Positions 1 to 7,047 of a DNA stretch of 17,912 nucleotides are shown piece after piece. Source of the stretch: UBA5266 sp964610025 (GTDB lineage Bacteria > Bacteroidota > Bacteroidia > Bacteroidales > WCHB1-69); NCBI GenBank assembly GCA_964610025.1, contig CAZSTX010000045.1, forward strand, positions 1 to 17,912, in the 5' to 3' direction. The notes under the pieces are model-generated. The model did no database searches. It was not told the origin of the DNA and was given only the letters and a program-made list of their open reading frames with translations. A program made the position numbers and the translations under genes. Numbering within the stretch: position 1 is the stretch's first letter; every line of letters starts with the position of its first letter.

Positions 1-71
<71 letters not shown>

Positions 72-107
72 ATTTATAGCGGGAGCAAAAGTAATAAAAT
101 TTCTTGA

Positions 108-2015
108 TTAGTTATCGTTCCAACGTAATTTTTTTTCATTACTTTTGATAATTTTATTATTATCTAACAACCAACGCACAACCTTCACTATTTTATCTTT
201 CGGATAATGAGATGTATGGACTAATTCTTCTATTGGCATCTCTTGTTCTTGAAGTATTGGCTTTATTTCTTTAAGAATATTATCAAATTCCAATGCTGAC
301 ATTTCAATTTTATTTCTTTCAAGACAAACATCACATTTTCCACAACGCATACTTTCTTTTTCTCCAAAATAAGCCACTAATTGACTACTACGGCATTTGG
401 TTTGATTTGAGACATATTGCACCACTGCTTCTATTCGTTTTTTTGACTCTTGTTTGCGGTTTTCATATATCTCTTCCGATAAAGTAAAATATTTTAAATC
501 TAAACGATTTTCTAAAAAAATAATGCGAGGAGACTCTGTTTGTTGATGATAATCAATCATATTATGTTTTTCTATTTGTTTTAAAGTATCAATAATATCA
601 TTGATGTTTTTATTTGCTCGTTTGGCTAATTCTGCCTCATAAATACGAGTAAAATCAGTAAAAAGACCTGAGTAAGAACGTAATAAAAGTTTAATTAAAT
701 AATCATAATTTGCATATTCTACTTGAAATTTATACAAATCTTCACGAGATGCCCTAATAAACACCTTTGATGCATTAGTGTAAGGGTCTGTAAATGCAAT
801 TAATCCCGCTTTTTCTATAAACTTCAATGCATGATAGGTAAGTAATGGCTTAAATTTATAAGTAGTTGCAAAAATATTATTCTCAAATTCGAACGACGCC
901 CCCTCTCCACAGCCCATCGGAATCTGAAAATAATTATTTAATGCTTCATACACATTTTTGATAATAGATAAAGATGGGAAACTATTTTCAAAATTATTAT
1001 ACAAACTATGTATATCTGCATTTTCGGATAAAAGAACTGCATAAGCTCTTTTTTCATCTCTTCCGCCTCTTCCTGCTTCTTGAAAATAAGCTTCTAATGT
1101 ATCGGGCAAATCCATATGGACTACAAACCTTACATTCGGTTTATCGATTCCCATCCCAAAAGCATTAGTTGACACCATAATACGCGTCAATCCTTTTGTC
1201 CAAGCTCTTTGTTTTCTTATTCTTTCTTTTATATTTAATCCAGCATGGTAATAATCTGCTGAATATTTATTTTGTTTTAAAAATCGAGTGATTTCTTGTG
1301 TTTTTTTTCGATTACGAACATAAACAATGCCTGTTCCGGGTGTTTTTTCCACAATTTTTAACAGACGTTTTAATTTATCTTCTTCTTTTAAGACAAGATA
1401 TATAAGGTTGTTACGTATAAAACTTTTCTGAAATACTCTTTCTTCTTTAAATAATAGTTTTTGTTGAATATCTTTTACTACTTCGGGAGTTGCAGTAGCC
1501 GTTAGCGCTAACACAGGCACTGTTGGCTGCAATATGCTACGTATTTCGGCTATTTCTAAATAAGGAGGACGAAAATCGTAACCCCATTGCGAAATACAAT
1601 GTGCTTCGTCGATAGCGAGTAAACACACATCTATTTGCTGTAAATAATTTTTAAACAAAGTATTTTTCAACCTTTCTGGAGATAGATATAAAAATTTTAT
1701 TTCACCTTTTACACAGCGAATATAAGTCATTTCTACTTCGCGTTGGTGCATTCCTGTGTAAATTGCTGCAGCAGGTATTTTTCTAAGGAGTAAATTTTCT
1801 ACTTGGTCTTTCATTAAAGCTATCAATGGTGTAACAACAATACAAATCCCTTTTTTAGCCATAGCTGGTACTTGAAAACAAATAGACTTTCCGCCCCCTG
1901 TTGGCAGCAAAGCTAAAGTATCATTTCCCTCTAATACAGAAGTGATAATATCTTCTTGTAAAGGTCTAAATTTCGTATAGCCCCAATAGCGTTGTAAAAT
2001 AGTTTTTATATCCAT
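108..2015 (-). CDS. recQ: RecQ family ATP-dependent DNA helicase
   Basis: This is a 3'-5' superfamily 2 DNA helicase that would act in recombination, fork repair and structure resolution. Visible motifs are the aromatic motif 0 around YWGYTKFRPLQ (residues 10-20), Walker A TGGGKS (39-44), the DEAH box (136-139) followed by the RecQ aromatic-rich loop (to about 152), the TAT motif (172-175) and motif VI QEAGRGGRD (312-320). Four cysteines at 541, 558, 561 and 564 have the same spacing as the RQC zinc site of E. coli RecQ. The last 70 residues look like a winged helix, and no HRDC domain is apparent. At 635 residues it is slightly longer than E. coli RecQ. About 200 residues separate motif VI from the zinc site, far more than in E. 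coli, which fits the long RecQ form found in Bacteroidota. The ATG start lies just downstream of a good promoter. Confidence 0.93.
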   Translation of the reverse strand: MDIKTILQRYWGYTKFRPLQEDIITSVLEGNDTLALLPTGGGKSICFQVPAMAKKGICIVVTPLIALMKDQVENLLLRKIPAAAIYTGMHQREVEMTYIRCVKGEIKFLYLSPERLKNTLFKNYLQQIDVCLLAIDEAHCISQWGYDFRPPYLEIAEIRSILQPTVPVLALTATATPEVVKDIQQKLLFKEERVFQKSFIRNNLIYLVLKEEDKLKRLLKIVEKTPGTGIVYVRNRKKTQEITRFLKQNKYSADYYHAGLNIKERIRKQRAWTKGLTRIMVSTNAFGMGIDKPNVRFVVHMDLPDTLEAYFQEAGRGGRDEKRAYAVLLSENADIHSLYNNFENSFPSLSIIKNVYEALNNYFQIPMGCGEGASFEFENNIFATTYKFKPLLTYHALKFIEKAGLIAFTDPYTNASKVFIRASREDLYKFQVEYANYDYLIKLLLRSYSGLFTDFTRIYEAELAKRANKNINDIIDTLKQIEKHNMIDYHQQTESPRIIFLENRLDLKYFTLSEEIYENRKQESKKRIEAVVQYVSNQTKCRSSQLVAYFGEKESMRCGKCDVCLERNKIEMSALEFDNILKEIKPILQEQEMPIEELVHTSHYPKDKIVKVVRWLLDNNKIIKSNEKKLRWNDN

Positions 2016-2024
2016 TATTTTTTT

Positions 2025-2057
2025 GCAAATTTACATTAAAAATGCTTAAAAATCAAA
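2025..2057 (-). promoter_or_regulatory. Bacteroidota-type promoter of recQ
   Basis: On the minus strand TTTG (2054-2057) is followed after 20 bases by TAAATTTGC (2025-2033), matching the -33/-7 consensus TTTG and TAnnTTTG of the Bacteroidota primary sigma factor. Expected transcription start is near 2022, only about 7 bases before the recQ ATG, so the messenger would be nearly leaderless. The element occupies most of the 58-base gap after the outer-membrane protein gene. Confidence 0.6.
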
Positions 2058-2073
2058 CATTAATATAAAATAA

Positions 2074-3453
2074 TTAAAATAAATATCCTATTTTAATATA
2101 AAGATTTGACAAACTAGCTCCATCTTGTTTGTTAAAAGGAATCGCCCAATCTATTGATAAAATAAAATTTTCATTCATTGCTATTTTCATTCCTAAACCT
2201 GCCGACATATGGGGGTTATATATAGAAGATTTGTCAAAATTAAAGTAATCATCTATATTATCTTCTATCTCTTTCAGCGTGTTAATTTTTATTGAATCTA
2301 AGGTATATGCTTGCGTAATCAGACCTACATCAAAAAAAGGATTAAATCCCAAATAAAAATGCTGTTTTTTTATATCAAATTTCCATACTTTTAAACGTAA
2401 TTCTGCATTAGCAAAAACAAATCCATTAGCCAAAACTCTATTTCTTAATATTCCTCTTAGAGAATTTCCACCTCCTAATCCTTCATACAAAACACGTTGC
2501 ATATAAAGGACATTCATATAATTATTTGTATATAAAGGACTTTTGCCTACTAATAATGTTTGCGTTCCTATACGGTATGCAAATGCAATATTATCTTTAT
2601 ATATAGCAATATAGTGCCGAAAATTAACATTTAATTTTAAATTATTATATTCTTTTTGTTCATTAAAAGCTGCTAAATAAGTGATGAAAACGTCAGCATA
2701 AATTCCTTTTGATGGATTTGATTCTTTATTGCGGCTATCATAGGCAATGCCTCCTCGCAGGTAAGGATGAAAACCCCCTTTTGCTTCTTCTTTATTAATT
2801 ATTTTCCAGTCGACATACTTTTCGTATAATCCTTGAATGGTATCGGGTAATTTTGCATTTGCTTTTTTACCTTTATTAAGCATGTTAACATCAACTTTAT
2901 CAATACTATAATTTAAAATTCCAATCCCAGCACTCCATTTCCACTGCTCATGTATAGTTCCTTGTATATCAAGCATAAATCGCAATATATCTCTTTTGTA
3001 TTTATAAAAAGCTCTTGTTTTATAGCCTTCGTCCACTGTGTATTTTTTCGAATTTTTCCAACTGTCATTATACACAGACTGATAGCCGTTGTATCCAAAA
3101 AAATCACACATAGCATCGGGTAAATAAGAGAAATCTATTGTTAAACGATGCTTAGGTATTAAATATTTAGAATCGTAAAACAATCGGAATAATCCATAAT
3201 TTTTTGTAGTATAAGCTGCTTCAAAATAAATAGAGTGCAAATATTCGGGATATGTTGAACCATCTCCATAGTAATAAACATTTGCTAAAGCTCCGTATTG
3301 AAATCCTAAATCGGCATCATAGGCTACGCTCGGTAATGCTCCGAAATTCCATCCTGTTTTTATTTTCTTTTCTTCTTGTGCATTTACATCAACATGCAAT
3401 AAGAAAAAAACGAACATTAAATTAATAAGTAGATAAGTTTTATTATTTTTCAT
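2074..3453 (-). CDS. Omp85/BamA-like outer-membrane beta-barrel protein without POTRA domains
   Basis: This is probably a 16-stranded-type outer-membrane barrel related to the C-terminal domain of Omp85/surface antigen D15. A signal peptide covers residues 1-25 and ends in VNA before Q26. The rest is rich in alternating aromatic and polar segments. Residues 327-339 (GGGNSLRGILRNR) and the following ANAELRL (348-354) correspond to the conserved LRG loop and barrel strand of the Omp85 superfamily. The protein ends in Phe, as expected for a beta-signal recognised by BAM. At 459 residues there is no room for POTRA repeats, so this is not BamA itself; the substrate is unknown. I place the start at ATG 3453; an in-frame TTG two codons upstream is possible but less likely. 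The gene starts 14 bases after the DUF819 transporter gene and is probably cotranscribed with it. Confidence 0.8.
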   Translation of the reverse strand: MKNNKTYLLINLMFVFFLLHVDVNAQEEKKIKTGWNFGALPSVAYDADLGFQYGALANVYYYGDGSTYPEYLHSIYFEAAYTTKNYGLFRLFYDSKYLIPKHRLTIDFSYLPDAMCDFFGYNGYQSVYNDSWKNSKKYTVDEGYKTRAFYKYKRDILRFMLDIQGTIHEQWKWSAGIGILNYSIDKVDVNMLNKGKKANAKLPDTIQGLYEKYVDWKIINKEEAKGGFHPYLRGGIAYDSRNKESNPSKGIYADVFITYLAAFNEQKEYNNLKLNVNFRHYIAIYKDNIAFAYRIGTQTLLVGKSPLYTNNYMNVLYMQRVLYEGLGGGNSLRGILRNRVLANGFVFANAELRLKVWKFDIKKQHFYLGFNPFFDVGLITQAYTLDSIKINTLKEIEDNIDDYFNFDKSSIYNPHMSAGLGMKIAMNENFILSIDWAIPFNKQDGASLSNLYIKIGYLF

Positions 3454-3467
3454 TTTCAATAAGTTTT

Positions 3468-4694
3468 TTATATAAAATATTCCAATACACTATCTAACAA
3501 TATTCCTAAATAAGTTCCTATGGCATATCCAACCAAGCCTATTACAATTCCACTTATTAAAACTTTTTTATTTTTCATAGCTCCCACAATGGGTGGAATA
3601 AAAGGAGGTGAACACAATAAGCCTACATGAGCAACTACAAATAAATCGCCGGGTATTTTTGCTATTATAGAAAAAATAACATGTATAATAACAGAGGTCA
3701 ACATTATATATAAGACGAATAGTCCTAAATTAATTGTTGATACATTAAGGCTATAGATATCGAATTGTGAAGCAACGACTACACTAAATATTAAAATAAA
3801 GAACATTCCCAATTCAAATGTTTTGGGCAACTCACGAATAAATTTGAAAAAAGAAGCACTAATAGCTAAAGTTGTGATTGTTAAAATAATTATCAACTCA
3901 TTCAATCGAGGTATTGGGTCCGAACCTTGAAGTTCAAGATTTTTATTAATCTGACCTGTAATTAAAAATGATATTCCTGCACCTACAATTAAAAATAAAA
4001 TAGAAAAGAGCAAAGCCAACATCATACGTGGAAATGTTTTTATTTTTGTCATTCCTTTATAATTTTCAATTCCATTTTTTTCTAATTCGTCCAATTCTTC
4101 ATTTTGCAACGAAGTAGCAATATCTTTATTAGGTAATATCCATCTAAAGAATTTATAACCTCCTCCTACTAAAAACAATATTAAAGGAAAAGTTACTAAC
4201 ATTTCAAAGGTATATGTCAATACTATCGTTGTTTGATTAACATTTAATGCGGTTCCTAAAGCAAAAAAATTCATAGTTCCGCCCGTATATATTCCCGTCA
4301 TCATACCTGACACTTTATTTAATTCGTCTATTCCTGCATTTTTGAAAATAAAAAAAGCAGAAACTACAGCAATTAATATCGATAAAATCCCTCCTATTAA
4401 TGTTGCTATTGTTTTTGGTAAAGATTTTGTCCATAATTTAAAATCACAATTAAACAACATTAATGGTATTGCCAAAGGAATAGTAATATTTTGTATCCAT
4501 TTCTGCAAATTCATCATCGATACTGCTTCTGGAGTTTCTCCTGTTGGTATTAATCCAAACACAGCCAAAATAACTCCTACCGCATAAGCTATAAGTACAG
4601 TACCTATTTGTTGAATAATTTTATAACGATTAAATAAAAAGATAATTAAAAGAGGAGCAAGCAAATAAACAATACATATAATTTCTATTTTCAT
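3468..4694 (-). CDS. DUF819 family integral membrane protein (putative transporter)
   Basis: This is a polytopic inner-membrane protein of the DUF819 family (YjcL-like), thought to be secondary transporters but with no settled substrate. About ten hydrophobic segments are visible. They are interrupted by a charged cytoplasmic loop near the middle (around LQNEELDELEKNGIENYKG). The family signature GGTMNFFALG lies at residues 138-147, and a Pro-rich re-entrant-like SPPFIPPIVGAM sits near the C-terminus. The two halves look like an inverted-repeat transporter fold. An upstream ATG at 4724 would add ten residues. However, the -7 box at 4727-4734 puts the transcription start inside that codon, so I choose the ATG at 4694, which directly precedes the first membrane segment. 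The gene lies just upstream of the outer-membrane barrel gene, so the two may serve one export or import route. Confidence 0.85.
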   Translation of the reverse strand: MKIEIICIVYLLAPLLIIFLFNRYKIIQQIGTVLIAYAVGVILAVFGLIPTGETPEAVSMMNLQKWIQNITIPLAIPLMLFNCDFKLWTKSLPKTIATLIGGILSILIAVVSAFFIFKNAGIDELNKVSGMMTGIYTGGTMNFFALGTALNVNQTTIVLTYTFEMLVTFPLILFLVGGGYKFFRWILPNKDIATSLQNEELDELEKNGIENYKGMTKIKTFPRMMLALLFSILFLIVGAGISFLITGQINKNLELQGSDPIPRLNELIIILTITTLAISASFFKFIRELPKTFELGMFFILIFSVVVASQFDIYSLNVSTINLGLFVLYIMLTSVIIHVIFSIIAKIPGDLFVVAHVGLLCSPPFIPPIVGAMKNKKVLISGIVIGLVGYAIGTYLGILLDSVLEYFI

Positions 4695-4726
4695 ATGGCT
4701 TATATTTAATAAAGAAAACGACATTA

Positions 4727-4756
4727 CAAAAGTATATATTTTTTTTTATAAAACAA
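4727..4756 (-). promoter_or_regulatory. Promoter of the DUF819-outer membrane protein unit
   Basis: On the minus strand ATTG (its TTG at 4754-4756) is followed after 19 bases by TACTTTTG (4727-4734), fitting the Bacteroidota -33/-7 pattern. The predicted start point is near 4723, which decides in favour of the ATG at 4694 as the translation start. It separates this unit from the radical SAM gene, whose stop codon is at 4765-4767. Confidence 0.6.
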
Positions 4757-4764
4757 TATAATTT

Positions 4765-5709
4765 TTATTTTTTATAATATTTCCCCTGCCACGTATCTCT
4801 TCTTTCCATTTCATTTTCAACAATTTGTATTATTTGATCATTTCTCAAACTATTCCATGGCTTAGTCAGTAAATAAATGGGAGGTACTTCTCCCATAAAA
4901 CGTTCCACTACAAAATTAGGATTTAATATTTCTAAAAAATCGACAATAAAAGATACATACTCTTCAAAATTAAATTGATAGAATTGTTCGGGACAAGAGG
5001 TGTAATAAGAAGCTATAGGAGTGTTTTTTAATATCTGTAATTGATGAAATTTAATAGAATGAATGGGTAATTTAGAAAGTATAGTAGCCCATTGCATCCA
5101 TTCTTCTTTGTTTTCGTTAGGCAATCCAAATATAATGTGCGCACCTGCCTTAATTCCTTTTTCATGCGTTAATTTAAGTGCTCGGACTGATGTTTCAAAA
5201 TCATGTCCACGATTAATCGTTTTTAATGTTGCATTATTGCAACTTTCTATTCCATATTCTATTACTATATGTTTTTTTTTACTTATTTCGGCAAAATAAT
5301 TTAATTTTTCTTCATCAATACAATCAGGTCGAGTACCTATAATCATTCCTTTTATATGTGGATGCGATAGTGCTTCTTCATATTTTTCTTGTAAAATATT
5401 GAGTGAAGCATACGTATTAGAATAAGCTTGGAAATAAGCTAAATATTTTTTTGCTCTTCGGTATCTATTCTGATGAAACTGAATTCCTTCATCTAATTGC
5501 TGTGTAATAGATTTAGACACATCGCAATAAGATGGATTAAAAGCATTATTATCGCAATAACTACATCCTCCTAAAGCAATAGTTCCATCTCTATTAGGAC
5601 ATGTAAAGCCGGCATTGATAGAAAGTTTTTGCACCCTCTCTCCAAATGCTTTTTTCGAATAATTAACAAAAGCATAAAACCTTCTGTTGTCTCCCCAGGG
5701 ATAAGACAT
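4765..5709 (-). CDS. TIGR01212 / YhcC family radical SAM protein
   Basis: This is a radical S-adenosylmethionine enzyme of the YhcC/TIGR01212 family; its reaction is not firmly established. The N-terminus has the family pattern CPNRDG...GGCSYC, with cluster-binding cysteines C37, C49 and C52 in the CX11CX2C spacing that sets this family apart from the usual CX3CX2C. The core continues with IEYGIESCNNATL, in the same place as the family's ESGIQS-like stretch, and then GAHIIFGLPNE. At 314 residues the length is normal for the family. The ATG is 6 bases after the stop of the YbbR-like gene, so it is most likely the last gene of the DUF1573-yajC-ybbR operon. In many Bacteroidota coaE occupies this place after ybbR. 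Confidence 0.9.
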   Translation of the reverse strand: MSYPWGDNRRFYAFVNYSKKAFGERVQKLSINAGFTCPNRDGTIALGGCSYCDNNAFNPSYCDVSKSITQQLDEGIQFHQNRYRRAKKYLAYFQAYSNTYASLNILQEKYEEALSHPHIKGMIIGTRPDCIDEEKLNYFAEISKKKHIVIEYGIESCNNATLKTINRGHDFETSVRALKLTHEKGIKAGAHIIFGLPNENKEEWMQWATILSKLPIHSIKFHQLQILKNTPIASYYTSCPEQFYQFNFEEYVSFIVDFLEILNPNFVVERFMGEVPPIYLLTKPWNSLRNDQIIQIVENEMERRDTWQGKYYKK

Positions 5710-5715
5710 ATTTTT

Positions 5716-6129
5716 TTATTCATTATCTTTCAGATGCAAACATATTCTTTTCGGTTGAATACGCTTAATGTTTTCCGAAAATCTATGTTGATTCTGAATA
5801 TATTTAATGATTTGTTTTTCTTGCAAACAAATATTATTGTATTGCTTTTGATAAGAAGATGTTATATCTTCGTAATTAATTTTAATCTTTTTTGAAAGAA
5901 ATTCAACTGGCAAAAGCGAAAGTCCCTTATCTTCAAAGGTTACTGTTAATATAGAATCTGAACAATAAGTAAGTATCTTGTTTTTGGGAATATTAGTAAC
6001 CATTATTTCTAATTGATACTTAGCTGTGTAATTTTCAGACATTTTCACAATAATCCAAGAGAAAAATGATAATATAAAGCAAATAAATAATACTGTATAT
6101 TTTCTTAAGCGAGGTAGTTTTTTTGTCAT
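5716..6129 (-). CDS. Short YbbR-like membrane-anchored protein
   Basis: A single N-terminal membrane anchor (about residues 12-29, preceded by a basic MTKKLPRLRK stretch) carries about 105 extracytoplasmic residues. The pattern of a short cytoplasmic tail, a helix with Trp, and then a beta-rich segment with IPKNKILTYCSDSILTVTFEDKG matches the start of YbbR-like proteins. These are regularly encoded beside yajC in Bacteroidota. Typical members are about 300 residues with repeated YbbR domains, so this 137-residue copy appears to keep only about one domain. It is bracketed by a 9-base gap after yajC and a 6-base gap before the radical SAM gene. There is no sign of a frameshift remnant on either side. 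The family assignment rests on context and topology as much as on sequence. Confidence 0.65.
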   Translation of the reverse strand: MTKKLPRLRKYTVLFICFILSFFSWIIVKMSENYTAKYQLEIMVTNIPKNKILTYCSDSILTVTFEDKGLSLLPVEFLSKKIKINYEDITSSYQKQYNNICLQEKQIIKYIQNQHRFSENIKRIQPKRICLHLKDNE

Positions 6130-6138
6130 TTTTTTGTT

Positions 6139-6477
6139 TTAGTTTGTAGAAGTAGAATTAGTTCCTATTTCGTTAACGCTTTGTGCTATTGCACTTTTTT
6201 CGATTTTTAATTTTGTTCCTCCTTCCACTTCGATGATAACATAAGTACCTTCTAAATTAAGAATTTTTCCATGGACTCCGCCTATAGTTATTATTTTATC
6301 GCCTTTTTTGAGATTTTCTCTAAATTTTTGTATTTCTTTATTTTTCTTTGATTGGGGACGAATCATAAAAAAATAAAAAACAAGAATAATAAGTGCAATA
6401 AAAATTAATGGTTGCCACGAATTTCCTTTTCCGCCTTCAGTTTGCTGTGCAAACAAAATGATGTTTAATAAGTTCAT
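6139..6477 (-). CDS. yajC: Preprotein translocase subunit YajC
   Basis: This is the small inner-membrane accessory subunit that associates with SecDF in the Sec translocase. One transmembrane helix (about residues 22-39) ends in the family signature FMIRPQSKKNKE. It is followed by the compact cytoplasmic domain with KKGDKIITIGGVHGKI (57-72). At 112 residues it is the usual size. It starts 24 bases after the DUF1573 lipoprotein gene and is followed by the YbbR-like gene, an order often seen in Bacteroidota. No separate promoter is visible, so it probably depends on the promoter upstream of the DUF1573 gene. Confidence 0.95.
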   Translation of the reverse strand: MNLLNIILFAQQTEGGKGNSWQPLIFIALIILVFYFFMIRPQSKKNKEIQKFRENLKKGDKIITIGGVHGKILNLEGTYVIIEVEGGTKLKIEKSAIAQSVNEIGTNSTSTN

Positions 6478-6501
6478 AATAAAAAATTATTTAAGTTAAG
6501 A

Positions 6502-6966
6502 TTATGGTAATTCAACAATAGCAGAAAACCACAAATCAGTTTCTGCTGGATATGTATTGGCTTGTACGGCTACTTTTTTTCGTAAAGCTCCTTGTTTGTT
6601 TTCTGTATCTAAATTGATAGTAATAAATCCGTCATCTCCTTTTTTAATAGGAGTTTTAGTAAAATGTGCTATCGTGCATCCGCATCCTGGCACAACAGTA
6701 GAAATAATTAAATCAGAAGCGCCAATATTTTTAAATTTATAAGTAAAACTTACTTTTTCGCCTTGCATCAACCTCCCAAAATCATGGTCTGTACGTTCAA
6801 ATTCAAATTTTGGCATTGATAAATCTGATTTTTTCCCTTCTGCGCTTGCAGGAATATGTACTAAATCGGTAGAAATATTATCTTTATTTTTGCCATTTCC
6901 ACAGGCTAATAGAATTATTAACAACACACTAAAGCAGCATCTATCTATTATTTTCTTTCTTCGCAT
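6502..6966 (-). CDS. DUF1573 domain lipoprotein
   Basis: This is an exported lipoprotein of unknown role. A short basic start and hydrophobic stretch end in the lipobox LLAC with the acylated cysteine at residue 22. Residues about 54-152 form an Ig-like DUF1573 domain with the usual landmarks: HDFGRLMQGEKVSFTYKFKN, the conserved GCGCT cluster, and a beta-rich end that recurs across the phylum. The two cysteines in GCGC are the most conserved feature of the family. It is the first gene of the operon leading into yajC and has its own -7 box. The gene symbol is left blank because the family is uncharacterised. Confidence 0.88.
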   Translation of the reverse strand: MRRKKIIDRCCFSVLLIILLACGNGKNKDNISTDLVHIPASAEGKKSDLSMPKFEFERTDHDFGRLMQGEKVSFTYKFKNIGASDLIISTVVPGCGCTIAHFTKTPIKKGDDGFITINLDTENKQGALRKKVAVQANTYPAETDLWFSAIVELP

Positions 6967-6985
6967 TCATCTAATTTTAATATTT

Positions 6986-6994
6986 GCAAAAATA
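6986..6994 (-). promoter_or_regulatory. -7 box of the DUF1573-yajC operon
   Basis: The minus strand reads TATTTTTGC here, a full match to TAnnTTTGC. No TTTG is found at the expected -33 distance, so this is a partial promoter match. The predicted start near 6983 gives a leader of about 16 bases before the ATG at 6966. Confidence 0.45.
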
Positions 6995-7047
6995 AAGTTT
7001 TTTTTTATTAAATATTCCTTTTTGTAAAAAAAAATAAAATAGACTTT

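Noticed and set aside
2074..3459. Calling the barrel protein BamA or TamA
   Set aside because: There is no room for POTRA domains at 459 residues; only the barrel part matches the Omp85 superfamily.
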